Part shown: piece after piece, positions 25,901-35,797 of the stretch
How positions within the stretch are numbered: the first letter of the stretch is position 1
Layout: each line of letters starts with the position of its first letter
Assembly (NCBI RefSeq): GCF_963675165.1
Contig: NC_087391.1
Location: 4,390,646-4,454,645, forward strand
Source: Halichondria panicea
Taxonomy: Eukaryota; Porifera; Demospongiae; Suberitida; Halichondriidae
Direction: 5' to 3'
Length of the DNA: 64,000 nt
Notes under the pieces: generated by a model
Databases searched by the model: none
What the model saw: the letters and a program-made list of their open reading frames with translations, nothing else
What the model was told of the DNA's origin: nothing
Program-made: the position numbers and the translations under genes

Positions 25901-27004
25901 GAGGTACTATGTTTCAGAAAATCAAGGCAATTAAGGTAATTTGCAAAATTAGCCTATGTGATAACTTTCTTGGACTTTGTGTTTCCTTTCTCAGCATATA
26001 GGACTACTTGTTCCCTGCATATACATACATCTTCAAGGGCAAACAGATCCATAAAGAGAAAGCTATAATTATGTCTAATCTTGGTCCAGCAAGGAGTATA
26101 GTCTTACTAGCTACTATCTAAAACTTCCTTTCTTCACTAAAATTAATAGTGAACATGTGGCATTCAGCTACTGCGCATGCTCAACTCTTTATTCTGGGTG
26201 GGCTTATAATCGAGTGAAAATACCGTCGTGCAAGAACTTCGAAGCAAAAGAGAGGATGGGCGTTTATCAAGATGGGCTTATTTTCGCGAGGGTACGGTAT
26301 AATTATAATGCAGTGCATGTAGTATGTATGACTAGCACAGCAACTTAAAAGCAATAAAACTAAACTAACAACGTGCATGCATGAGACATGCACTGTGGAG
26401 ACCGGGATCACAGCAAAGAAGCCTGGAGTCTTAGACTTAGAGAAGTATGGCTCCTGCCAGGCTGAAGTATAGGATCCAGAGTCAGTCAACAACCAACCCA
26501 GTCACAATTCTACTTTTGACCTGTTCCTGGTATGGATCACTTCAGCTGCAACTACGTAGTCAAGGCCACGTGTAGCTATAGCTAGCTGCTAACGTGCAAG
26601 TTGACAAACAGACAAACAAACCAACCGACTACTATACCCGTGGCCGCACACGCGCGCCTCGGGTAACTAGAGCACTGAAGTGCTAAATCTACAGCTACAG
26701 GTGTATAGTAACCAAAAGAGTGTTATACAATGCTGGCTAAGCAGCAAGTAACAAGAGCTAGAGGCATGTTGATTCATTGTAGACTAGAATCACAGCAAAT
26801 TTGCAAACGCAGTGCTATAATTATGGCATCCAGGTGAGTAGACTCACATGTCACACAAACTAGAGCACTAAAGTGCTAGCCCTCGGCTGTTGACATAAAT
26901 CTATAAAAACCAGCGGAGTAAAGAAGCAACAACTTACAATTCTACTTTTAATAGAGACCGGTAAAGGACCACTTCAGCTGCAAATACGTAGATCTACCTC
27001 GAAC

Positions 27005-27521
27005 CATAGATAGAGTAAAGAGGGATTGGAAACGGAAGTACCCTCGAAGTACCATCCGTGTATCTCCGCGGTTTTAATCGAGGCTTACTTTTTAACACGA
27101 GGGCTAAACATGAATAACTCATGAGAATTGTTTTGCTCTCTGTAAAAAGTCTACGAGCAGTTCTGCTGCTAAACATCAACTTACTCAAATACTTGAGGCC
27201 ATTTGGGACACAGGACACTATTTAGTTACAAAGCTTTAGCTATATCAAAGGTACTATAGGAACACAAGCATGAAAAAGCGCTCCGTGTACCTAAATCGAG
27301 ATTATATTTTCTTTGTTTCCAATTGATACCTACTATCAGGGGGCATGTTATTCAGTAATGGGGGTAGCTCTGAGATGTATGCTTTGGACACAATAAGTTT
27401 CCCAGGATTTTGCGGGAGTTATGAGGAGATACACGGATGGTCCCAGAGCCACTACGTAGACTTCATTGTAAAACATCACGTGAATCACTTCCGTTTCCAA
27501 TCCCTCTCTACTCTATCTATG
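27005..27521. mobile_element. 517-bp MITE of the CATAGAT family with 7-bp target duplication
   Basis: The 35-base inverted ends (CATAGATAGAGTAAAGAGGG on the left) match with one difference. The flanks carry a perfect 7-base duplication CTCGAAC (26998-27004, 27522-27528). The insertion site lies within a copy of the dispersed repeat and splits its CCTCGAA-TAAAGG block. The ends are clearly related to the coding element at 61317-63826, which could have mobilised it. Confidence 0.9.
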
Positions 27522-28101
27522 CTCGAACAAAGGTCACGTCTAGGCACCGTGCAAGTTTAAGGTTTTGCTCGCATTTATATGACAACGAAGCTTTAACATC
27601 GAAATCTGCGAGTTGTGTGGAGGCTATCCATGCTGTAAACACAGTGCTATGGCATCCAGGTGACTATAGACTCACATATTACAGACACTAGAGCACTAAA
27701 GTGAAAACCCTCGGCTGGTGATCAACATAATTATAAAGAAACCAGAAGAGTGATATAAGGGAGTGCGTATAGTGATGTATGACTGAGCTGTTTAGCACGG
27801 AGCAATAAAGATGCTGAAACATTTGAGAACAGATTATATGCACTGTGGACTAGGATCACAGCAAAGAAGCCTGGAGGATCAGAGAAGTACGTATGACTCC
27901 TGGAGTAGGATCCTAGAGTCAGTAACAAACCAGTCACAATTCTAGCTTTCTATTGTAGTGACCCTTTTCCATTGTTCCTGGTACGGGATCACTTCAGCTG
28001 TAAATATGTAGGGTACCTCGAATAAAGGCCGCGTGTAGTTAGCTAGCTGTCAGCTTAAGCTTCTTAGCTATTGCTCGCTTTTATACAACAACAAAGCTTT
28101 A

Positions 28102-28484
28102 CAGGGTTTTGCAGAATCTTTGAAATAGAGGGTATAGAACGTTCCTTATATGGATATATAATGTTTACACATTGTGGTGTCATATACACATTGTGGTGAA
28201 ATGCCAAGTCTGATTGGGAAGCAAAATTCAAAAACAAAATGGCTTTTTCTTGTGAAAAAAGCTGACCAAGGCATTATTTGGGATAAGATGGAGAATAGTG
28301 CATCTGCTTGGACTGTCTTATCATGAGAATCTTCAAGTTGATCCCATCACTGTTTGTAGAATAGTGCATTGTTGACATGCTGACTAAGATCTACAACTTT
28401 ATGGTTGACCACAGATAACCATATAAGGAACGCTCAACGCAAAACGCTTTTTTGTGGATATTGCAAAGATTCTGCAAAACCCTG
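28102..28484. mobile_element. 383-bp MITE with CAGGGTTTTGC ends, nested in a repeat
   Basis: The same terminal 22 bases as the 128-bp element at 15740 are flanked by TA on both sides. The repeat's AAGCTTTAACATCGAA block is interrupted exactly at its TA, which proves insertion into a pre-existing repeat copy. Subterminal GAACGTTCCTTATATGG and its reverse also pair. Confidence 0.9.
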
Positions 28485-28877
28485 TAACATCGAAATCTGC
28501 CACAATTAAACTAATAACTTGTTGTGTGGAGGCTATCCATGTTGTAAACGCAGTGCTATGGTATCCAGGTGAGTAGACTCACATGTCACACACAAACAAA
28601 CAAACCAACGCACTACTACACCCGTGGCCGCCCACGCGACAAACCAAACGACTACTATACCCGTGGTAATAAATTACTCACCTGATGAGGTCTTCGAAGT
28701 GTAAAGGAGTTGATTGGAACCATTTGGAGCATCTGAGGGTGTACATCATGCCAAATACACGGCACTGGATGTTAATTTTAGTAGGCGTGGCAAGAAGGAG
28801 TTCAGGTTAGCTAAGAATTATTTAGGGCGTTCCCAACATCCGGTGTTGTGTATCTGACATCATCCACATAAACTACT

Positions 28878-30083
28878 AGTTGGGCGTGGCGCCAACCCTG
28901 GACGCGGGTTGGGAACCATTGCTATGTCAGGGTTTGGCAACCGGTATTTAGGGTGTGGCTATGAATAATTATGATTAATCATAGTGGGCGGTAACCGCAA
29001 AGATCAGTTAGAATGCTGCAACAAGAGTAAATTTTGCTTGCCACTAGCTCTAACTTGACTTGGTGTGTCAAGATTCTATTATTGTTGCATTTAGATTTGA
29101 CTGAAAGAAATACTACTTACTGGCTGGTTCATAATGAAAGCATCGCGGCCTCGGTCAAAGCTACATAACACTACTAGCTATTGCTAATACACACATGATA
29201 TCACTGATCGATGTGAATATTTTTGTCAGGCTAATCTATTAATCACAGGAAACTCGAAGAGTGGGAAAAGATCGACCATGATTGATGCTAAAAACGATGC
29301 CAAAAGTACACAAAGTCTGGTTACTGCGTCAGTAGAGCCTTGCAGCTCTCTTCTCACTCTTGCAGGTACCAATAGCTAGCATTTAGTGCATAGCTAACTA
29401 CTAAGTAGAGTAGCAACACTTAATGGACAAGTTTTGCTACGCACTCTTCTGAAAAGGTTGTAATGGCATTCCAAGTTAGCCATAACTCAAGCATTATTTT
29501 GCAAATCCACGAAATTGACTAGAAGCCTATAGAAACTACTATCAAGAGTTCATTAGGAAGAGTACGCAACTCCAATAGACTGTACACAAAAAGCATTCCT
29601 CCAGACCTCGGCACAGATACTGGCTGTTGTAACCGTAACTTGCAGGAAAGGCAATGAATAAAATTAACAGGATGTTTTCATTGCCTATCCTACTGGCAGT
29701 TGTAAATGAATAACATTATCACAATCCTCACTATGTTATTCATAGTTTATACAGCAGCATGTGGTTGTGATGTAGGTTGGAAGAAACGCCCCCTATGGTT
29801 TTAAGTGGAGTTGCATACTCTTTCTTCCTAGTGAACTCTTGCTACTACATGTACTTGCATTTCATTGATCCTTGAGCAGCTGTAGCAGCAGTCTACACAG
29901 ACAGACAGACAGACACACACACAAACACACAATGCGCACCGAGGTATAATGAGCTACGCCTTCAGCACTTGAACGCTGTAATCTGATTGGGCTGCAAATT
30001 TTTTGCAGTGACACAAACCCGACATGGCAGTGGTTCTCAACCCTACGCGAGCTCGAGCGTCCAGGGTTGGGCCATGCTCAACT
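28878..30083. mobile_element. 1.2-kb element with AGTTGGGCG inverted ends
   Basis: The left end AGTTGGGCGTGGCGCCAACC extends about 60 bp to CTATGTCAGGGTTTG. It is matched in reverse at the right end (about 30020-30083, finishing TGGGCCATGCTCAACT). The same kind of ends, plus the shared internal block GATTGGGCTGCAAATTT, define a 762-bp relative at 48518-49279. A TGCCTCGGTG-family repeat lies inside. No transposase frame was seen. Confidence 0.7.
29130..29945 (-). repeat. Dispersed repeat, TGCCTCGGTG family
   Basis: This copy runs in reverse orientation. Its right end has GCGCACCGAGGTATA and its left end GCGGCCTCGGTCAAAGCTACA, with the GACAGACAGACAGACACACA simple repeat and the GCAAATCCACGAA block between. 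It is related to the copies at 37937-38424 and 51610-52290. Confidence 0.65.
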
Positions 30084-30159
30084 AATAAACAGGTAAGATC
30101 TACTACGCATAATAATTATGATCATCGTTGTGGGCTATACTAAATAGGGTCTCCTATAC

Positions 30160-31953
30160 CATAGATAGTAAAGGAAAGGGATTGGAAACGCATCACATGC
30201 ACCAATGTTTTCAATAAGAGTCTGGATGGTACAAACCTACTTATGTTATTCATTGCTAGTCAAGAGGTCATTTGCTATTTTTTAAGCTATCTTTTTGGAC
30301 CTCAAGATCATTCTTTCACCGTTCAAGCCAATGAAGTGAGCTGTTTGGGTACATAAAAACATAAGCCAAGTGGTAGTGGTACCATAAAGTTTAGATGCAC
30401 CCAAAAAAGTGCTTTTCTACCTTGAAAGTTAGGGTGAGTTGTTTGCAGGCGCATTATTACTTAATAGGAGGTAACAAGGATTGATTGCACGAAAAAATAT
30501 TTTTCTGGCATAATTGAACTATAAGGTGGTTTATGATAATATAAGAGGCATGATACATAGATTAGTGAGTTATACTTGGTTTTAATCAAAATTATTGTCG
30601 TTATAGTGACAATTTTGTGGGTGCCTTTTCTCAATAATGTTTTGGCAGGTTATTACCCGAGGCGCGCGTGGGCGGCCACGGGTATAGTAGTCTGTTGGTT
30701 TGTTTGTTTGTCACGAGTATCTCTACTCACCTGGATTCCATAGCGCTGCGTTTGCAGCATAGATAGCCTTCACACAACAATATCTTGCTTTAAATAGTGG
30801 CAGATTTCGATGTAAAAGTTTCATTGTCTATAAAAGCTAGCAAAAGCTAAAAAAAAGCTTGAACTTGCACGTGGCAGCTAGCAAACTACACGCGGCCTTT
30901 ATTCGAGATACCCTACGTATTTACAGCTAAGTTGATCCCGTACCAAGAACAATGGAAAAGGGTCACTACAATAGAAAGCTAGAATTGTGACTGGTTTGTT
31001 GTCCCTGGCCCTGTTAGCTGACTCTGGGATCTATGCAGGAGCCATACTTCTCTGAGACTCCAGGCTTCTTTGCTGTGATCCTAATCAACAGTGCATATAT
31101 CTATAGTACCACTACCTGTTAAATGTTAAATGTCTCAAATGTTTCAGCATGCCTCCATTCTTTATTGCTCCTGAGTTGCTGTGCACGTCATACATGATAA
31201 CAACATCACTATATACACTGCATTATATCACTCTTCTGGTTTCTTTATAATCATGTTACCAGCCGAGGGTTTGCACTTTAGTGCTCTAGTTTTGTTTTGT
31301 TTTGTACTCATGCTAGTATTTTGGAGTGATCAGGACATCTACTGATTTACATACATGATTTATATACATGTTTTTTTACAGTGATTTATATAAAATTTAA
31401 TGTCTTTTTAGGATGTGAAGCAAAAGCTCGTAAGCAAGTCATCCTCAACCAGATCCTACCCTCTCTCAACAAAACAAAAGCATCTAGGAAGACATGCCAT
31501 AAGACACTTAGTAACCTCACCTGTCACCTCATTATTAAGTATACATACGTGTTTATTTTTACTTGTGTGTATACACTGTAGTTTTTGTTTCTCTCTGCAA
31601 CCACTTTAAACATTATATAATTTATTATAACAACATTTGACATCCCTTAAAGTACAGTATACACTTATGATTAGTGTCAAGACTCACAAAGTGAGACATT
31701 TTGTCATGTTTATGTGTAAATAAACTAGATCTAGCTTTTTTTTTACTGACTATCATGAAAAGCCCTTATCACTACACTGTCCACAGTATGAGCTTAGACA
31801 TGCTTAGGGCTCAGAGCTTGAGATACACTCTCTATGCTCAAATATCTCGATTTTACGCCGCAATGAAGGGCTTGTAATCGAGGTTAAGATCAGTAAGTAG
31901 GATTGAGCCGTATGTCGTAATGCGTTTACAATCCCTTTCCTTTACTATCTATG
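30160..31953. mobile_element. 1.8-kb element of the CATAGAT family with perfect 7-bp target duplication
   Basis: The ends CATAGATAGTAAAGGAAAGG and their reverse (34 bases, one difference) are flanked by CCTATAC on both sides (30153-30159, 31954-31960). Inside is a reversed copy of the dispersed repeat (30640-31300) and a short plus-strand frame at 31381-31609 with no recognised domain. The right target duplication touches a plausible splice donor of the minus-strand exon at 31965-32030, so the element sits at the very start of that intron. Confidence 0.9.
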
Positions 31954-31964
31954 CCTATACCTAC

Positions 31965-32139
31965 CAGTTGTTTCTGGTTGTTCATTGCCAGCACTGGGTG
32001 TTTGTTGACTGGAGAGAGGGTCAAAGGTCACTGGAGGAGGAATGAGATAGTTGTTCAGACATGTAAGATTTTCCCTATATAGATATATTTAGTCACCTTT
32101 TCGTTTCTTTGTTAGTGGTGGTTCATTCACTGGCTCCAT
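31965..32139 (-). CDS. Possible first two coding exons of a minus-strand gene with a nuclear-localisation-like peptide
   Basis: An ATG at 32139 opens MEPVNEPPLTKKRK up to a donor at 32097. An acceptor at 32031 then gives exon 32030-31965, which joins in phase 1 as VTFDPLSSQQTPSAGNEQPE and ends at a donor GTAGGTATAGG. The joined KKRKV resembles a classical nuclear localisation signal. The next exon may be about 28770-28683 (HDVHPQMLQMVPINSF, phase-compatible), but this is weak. The gene could belong to the hAT-derived C-terminal segment at 25 kb, also phase-compatible, but no sequence link proves it. It diverges from the DED gene 318 bp away. Confidence 0.3.
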
Positions 32140-32274
32140 TGTTGAGAAGGATTGTGATCACCTGATATGCCATGGTGCGCATGCGTAGACTCTGGCGTAG
32201 ATATAAAAGCCAGCCAGAGCGACCATTTTTTATTTATTTAATTAATTTTTCATGTAAAGCCATAACCTCGAATC

Positions 32275-32306
32275 CAGGCCGATTAAAATATTTTAATCGG
32301 CCTGGT
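32275..32306. repeat. Near-perfect 32-bp palindrome
   Basis: CCAGGCCGATTAAAAT is followed directly by its reverse complement ATTTTAATCGGCCTGG. The wider flanks CTCGAAT and TCTCGAG also pair partly. It lies between the two divergent gene starts at 32139 and 32458. It may be a MITE relic or part of a regulatory region. Confidence 0.6.
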
Positions 32307-32457
32307 CTCGAGGCTAGCTGTGTGCATGACTGTATATAATTATAGGTACTCACTTGGTTGGATCCAGAGTTGGATCTGTCTATATTAAACTATTATATGT
32401 AAACTGAGAAGCTTGTAGATCCTGGTAAATAAATCTATAGACTCCAGTAAGTTGCAA

Positions 32458-33426
32458 ATGGCTCTCAGAGATAATACGTACAGGACATTTTTGTTCCAGA
32501 AGATCTGCCAGCAAATGAAAGACAAAGACATGCGCCACCTTCTGTTCACACTGGAGCTGACTATCTCAGATCTGGAACCAACCAGTGTGTTTATCGAGCT
32601 GGAGAAGAGGGGTATGTTTTCAGCTTCAAATCTAAAACCATTGGCCAAGATGATGGAAAACATCAACAGAAAAGATTTAGCTAAAGAATTGGAGAAGTTT
32701 ATTAAGAATCAAAAGCCTTGTACCCAGGCAAGCAAATCGAGTAGGCAGGAAGCCTTAGCCTTAGGGCAAATCACAGCAACACTTCAGAGCATACAGCAAG
32801 TAACAGCTTTACTTTTGGATCAGCTAGAGGGAATAAAAAGTATTGTTTCCAGTGATGCTCAATACAGTAAGGTTGAACGTGAAATAACAAAGGCAATAGC
32901 CGTGGTTGAGAAGAATCTTCAGCCCAAGATTTCGCTAGCTTCGAGGTCACTACCTCAAGAAAGTATTGACTCACTGGACTGTGCCAGCCCAACACCCAGC
33001 TTAAGTAGTAGCTGTAGCAGTCAAGACAAATCTTCCGAAAGTATGTTAATTATCATTTGCCATTGTGTAGATACATAATTATACATGCAGGCATCAAGAA
33101 GAGGCCACTTCCCCCAACACCTTCAGATCTAGAGTTAGAGGAGAATCAGTACGACGTTCTTGCAAACTCACAGGTACTACTATACAAACTCTGTATATAA
33201 ACTAATACGATAAGCTTTTTAGCCAGACAAAGAGGAAGGACAAGAACTAGAGCAATCCGGTACCTTAAAAAGATTTAATACTGGAGATAGTGGATTCACA
33301 GACTCGAGTAAAGAGGAAGTCATGAGTGATGTACTTAATGCTACTGACCATTGCCAAACGTACACTGTACTTCATCCTGATGCGAGAGAAAAAACTCATA
33401 TTTATGCTCAAGCTTCAGATACTTAA
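32458..33426 (+). CDS. Death-effector-domain protein with tyrosine-motif tail
   Basis: Three exons (32458-33040, 33091-33173, 33223-33426) join in frame to 289 residues, from ATG at 32458 to TAA at 33424-33426. Residues about 8-84 form a DED-like six-helix domain (FLFQKICQQM, DMRHLLFTLEL, FIELEKRGMFS, LKPLAKMMENI). It keeps the diagnostic RxDL motif (NRKDLAKEL). A helical stretch (about 100-155) follows, with a Ser-rich linker after it. The tail has the proline motif RPLPPTPS and the tyrosine motifs QYDVL, TYTVL and IYAQ. DED proteins act as adaptors in caspase-8-type death signalling. The tail suggests SH2/SH3 partners, which would be unusual. No caspase domain is present. The upstream TTG at 32452 is not a plausible start. 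Confidence 0.75.
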
Positions 33427-33704
33427 AGGTATGCCGTGCAAGATCATTGTAACTCTGCATGTGATGAAGTTCTCTCTCACTATAAATGTATAGGTGCTAT
33501 ATGAACAATGGAGATACCGACTCATGCAGCTAGCCTGTAAAAACACCTATAATTTTTATAATAATTCTGCAATATGCATGGATACACTAGTAGCATATTA
33601 TGCTAACCTAATGTGTGCCCTGTATATAGTACTTACAATAATTATTGTGAAGATAAAGACTAATATTATACTAATGTAAGTGACGGAGTACATTCTCTTA
33701 AATG
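33427..33704. other. 3' flank of the DED gene
   Basis: A donor-like AAAGGTATGCC directly follows the stop codon, so a 3'-UTR intron is possible. No AATAAA was recognised nearby, and no other gene is supported. Confidence 0.3.
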
Positions 33705-34591
33705 ACAAAATCGATGTACTTTCCTGCAGCTCGAGTGGTAGTTCATTCCATATAGACTAGATATTGCTTTTGGGAAAAAAGAGTTCGCATATGCATTTGT
33801 CCTGCAAATTGGTCTTTCAAACTGTATATTTTTTGTGCTCTTGATTAAGAGGGCATACTCTTCTTTCCAGTGGTGGATCAGGGAATTCCATTTATTACCT
33901 GGTAAAGGTATAATGATAGTTTCAGGTACAATCTTCTTGTGGAAAGGGACGGTATAGGTCCACAGTATCTAATAGGGAGTCGTAGTCCCTATTCCAAAGT
34001 TTTGTGCACATATAAGGGCAAACTTTTGTATTTTGTGAGAATTTGCTTTTTGGTGTGGATCCCAAACAGGGGCAGCATATTCCGTTTTGATCTCACAAGT
34101 GAGATGTAGAGTTGTCTTAAACATTCTAGTGACGAGTGGCCATAGAACTGTCGGTAAATTATACCAACCTGCTTGCAGGCATTTCTGCACATTCCTTCTA
34201 TGTGTTTTGACCATGAGAGGTCATGAGAGATCCACACGCCAAGGTACTTGTAGTGGTCAACTTTAAGTAGGGGACGTCCANNNNNNNNNNNNNNNNNNNN
34301 NNNNNNNNNNNNNNNNNNNNNNNNNNNNNNNNNNNNNNNNNNNNNNNNNNNNNNNNNNNNNNNNNNNNNNNNNNNNNNNNNNNNNNNNNNNNNNNNNNNN
34401 NNNNNNNNNNNNNNNNNNNNNNNNNNNNNNNNNNNNNNNNNNNNNNNNNNNNNNNNNNNNNNNNNNNNNNNNNNNNNNNNCTGATATTGAGACGCATGTT
34501 GGGGAAGTGGTGGGCTGAATTTTCTTGAATTTATACACTTGTTTTGGTTAAACAAGAGTACATTTGTTGTCTCTACGCATGTCTGGCACAT
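33705..34591 (-). pseudogene. Degenerate LINE reverse transcriptase C-terminal fragment interrupted by an assembly gap
   Basis: On the minus strand the readable parts give LKVDHYKYLGVWISHDLSW, LRQLYISLVRS and then, in shifting frames, ADYDSLLD-like, FERPICRTNAYANSFFPKAI and a final NELPLELQ-like end. This is the post-catalytic region of CR1/L2/jockey-type elements. Many stops and frame changes show it is dead. It differs from the element at 3.1-4.2 kb. Bases 34281-34480 are N, so part of the fragment is missing from the assembly. Confidence 0.75.
34281..34480. other. Assembly gap (200 N)
   Basis: An exact 200-base run of N, so the true length is unknown. It falls within the LINE fragment. 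Frames spanning it are meaningless. Confidence 1.
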
Positions 34592-35797
34592 TGCTTGAGT
34601 GCATTAATTAAGAGTTCATATTACTGTAAACGTGCACCACTTCTATAATAATATTATATGTCATGTCATTATTTGGTAATTAATACTAATTGATGTCCAT
34701 GCATGGCAAAAAGTACCTTAAGCTTCACACAGATAACGTTCTACATGTACTGATCATGAGTGTGTGTATACACGCTGCATTACTGTGCTGAACGCCACTT
34801 CTATAATTATGTTGTAATCAATACTAACATGGCAAAAAGTACCTTCACATGCACAGACAAGGTTCTCACATGTACACGTACACTGATGTGCTTTTGCTTT
34901 AACAAGAGCAATCATACATGCATAGTCTGTCGAAATTGGGGGTATTTTCATGTTTCAACTACTGACTCAGCTATAGACTGTAAACACTATATAGTATATT
35001 GAGTATCTAAAAGCCAGTTTCAACCATGCATGCATACCAAGTTCATTGGGTAATCCATTAACATCGATGTCCATGACAAAAAGGTTTACTGCACAAGAAA
35101 TGTAATTAGAATCTACAATGTATAAACTTTATACACTGACAGAAGTGCATTAACACCTGCATGTGTCCAAGAACTAACTGCATGCATGCATGAGTCATTG
35201 TTTTACTGTTTTATAACTGTTAGACTCTATATATAGATCTAGTATGTTTGTATATTTCATGTTCAGAATCACTTTAATGAGTAAAAAAAAGGATTCGTTT
35301 CACGAAATTGCCTTTTGGGCACCAGATCGAACCATGCATGCATGCCTTTAGCTATATATAGTCTCATGAATCAGCTGAGAGGAGCAGCTGATTCACGAGA
35401 CTATAATAGCCCAGTACCTATAGGGGACTTAGAGTTGTACAGGTCTAACCCTCACATACATTAACCCCCATGTTGTACTATATATAGGGGCTACCATGCA
35501 GTGGATTATACCAAGCCTAAAGGTAAGGAGATTAGATCATGTGATTGGTCTAATCCTCACCTATCCCACGTATGCCAGGGGGCATGGGGCATTAGTTTGA
35601 CAAGAGTGCATAATTATAGTTTGATAATCTTTACTGCCAAGAAAAGGGTCATGAAACAAAGAATTCAATCCTGATGAGATCAACTTGCAACTCTTGCATG
35701 CTGAAAAAGAACATTCATTGTCAATGAGCTTGTGCCAAAAAAGTATAATTCATGAATAATAAAGAGCCTTGTAATCCAGCTATAATACGTATATAGG
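34592..35797. other. Left flank of the segmental duplication
   Basis: From about 34.75 kb onward short blocks match 50.24-50.80 kb. Examples are CTTTTGCTTTAACAAG, GGTATTTTCAT, TTTCACGAAATT/TTTACGAAATT, and TCATGAATAATAAAG with TGTAATCCAGCTATAA next to the gene end. They show that the duplication reached past the 3' end of MED16. A hairpin TATAGTCTCATGAATCAGCTG with its reverse lies at 35358-35405. No gene was seen. Confidence 0.55.

Larger units (their letters stand above)
24350..31310. repeat. Dispersed repeat family, many copies in a nest
   Basis: A unit of several hundred bp recurs. In plus orientation it holds, in order, GGATCACAGCAAAGAAGCCTGG, GGATCACTTCAGCTG, ACGTGCAAGTT, AACGAAGCTTTAACATCGAA, AACTTGTTGTGTG, GGCTATCCATGCTGTAAACG, ATGGCATCCAGGTGA, CCCGTGGCCGCCCACGCG and CTAGAGCACTAAAGTGC. 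Plus copies or partial copies lie near 24360-24600, 26380-26720, 26800-27000, 27530-28100 and 28485-28680. A reversed copy lies at about 30640-31300, and a split one at 10112-11190. Two copies are interrupted by other elements with clear target duplications. No protein-coding frame was recognised, so the repeat may be non-autonomous. Confidence 0.8.

Noticed and set aside
33989-34591. Frames of 91-200 residues spanning 34281-34480
   Set aside because: They run through a 200-base assembly gap. Only the flanking LINE-derived residues are meaningful.
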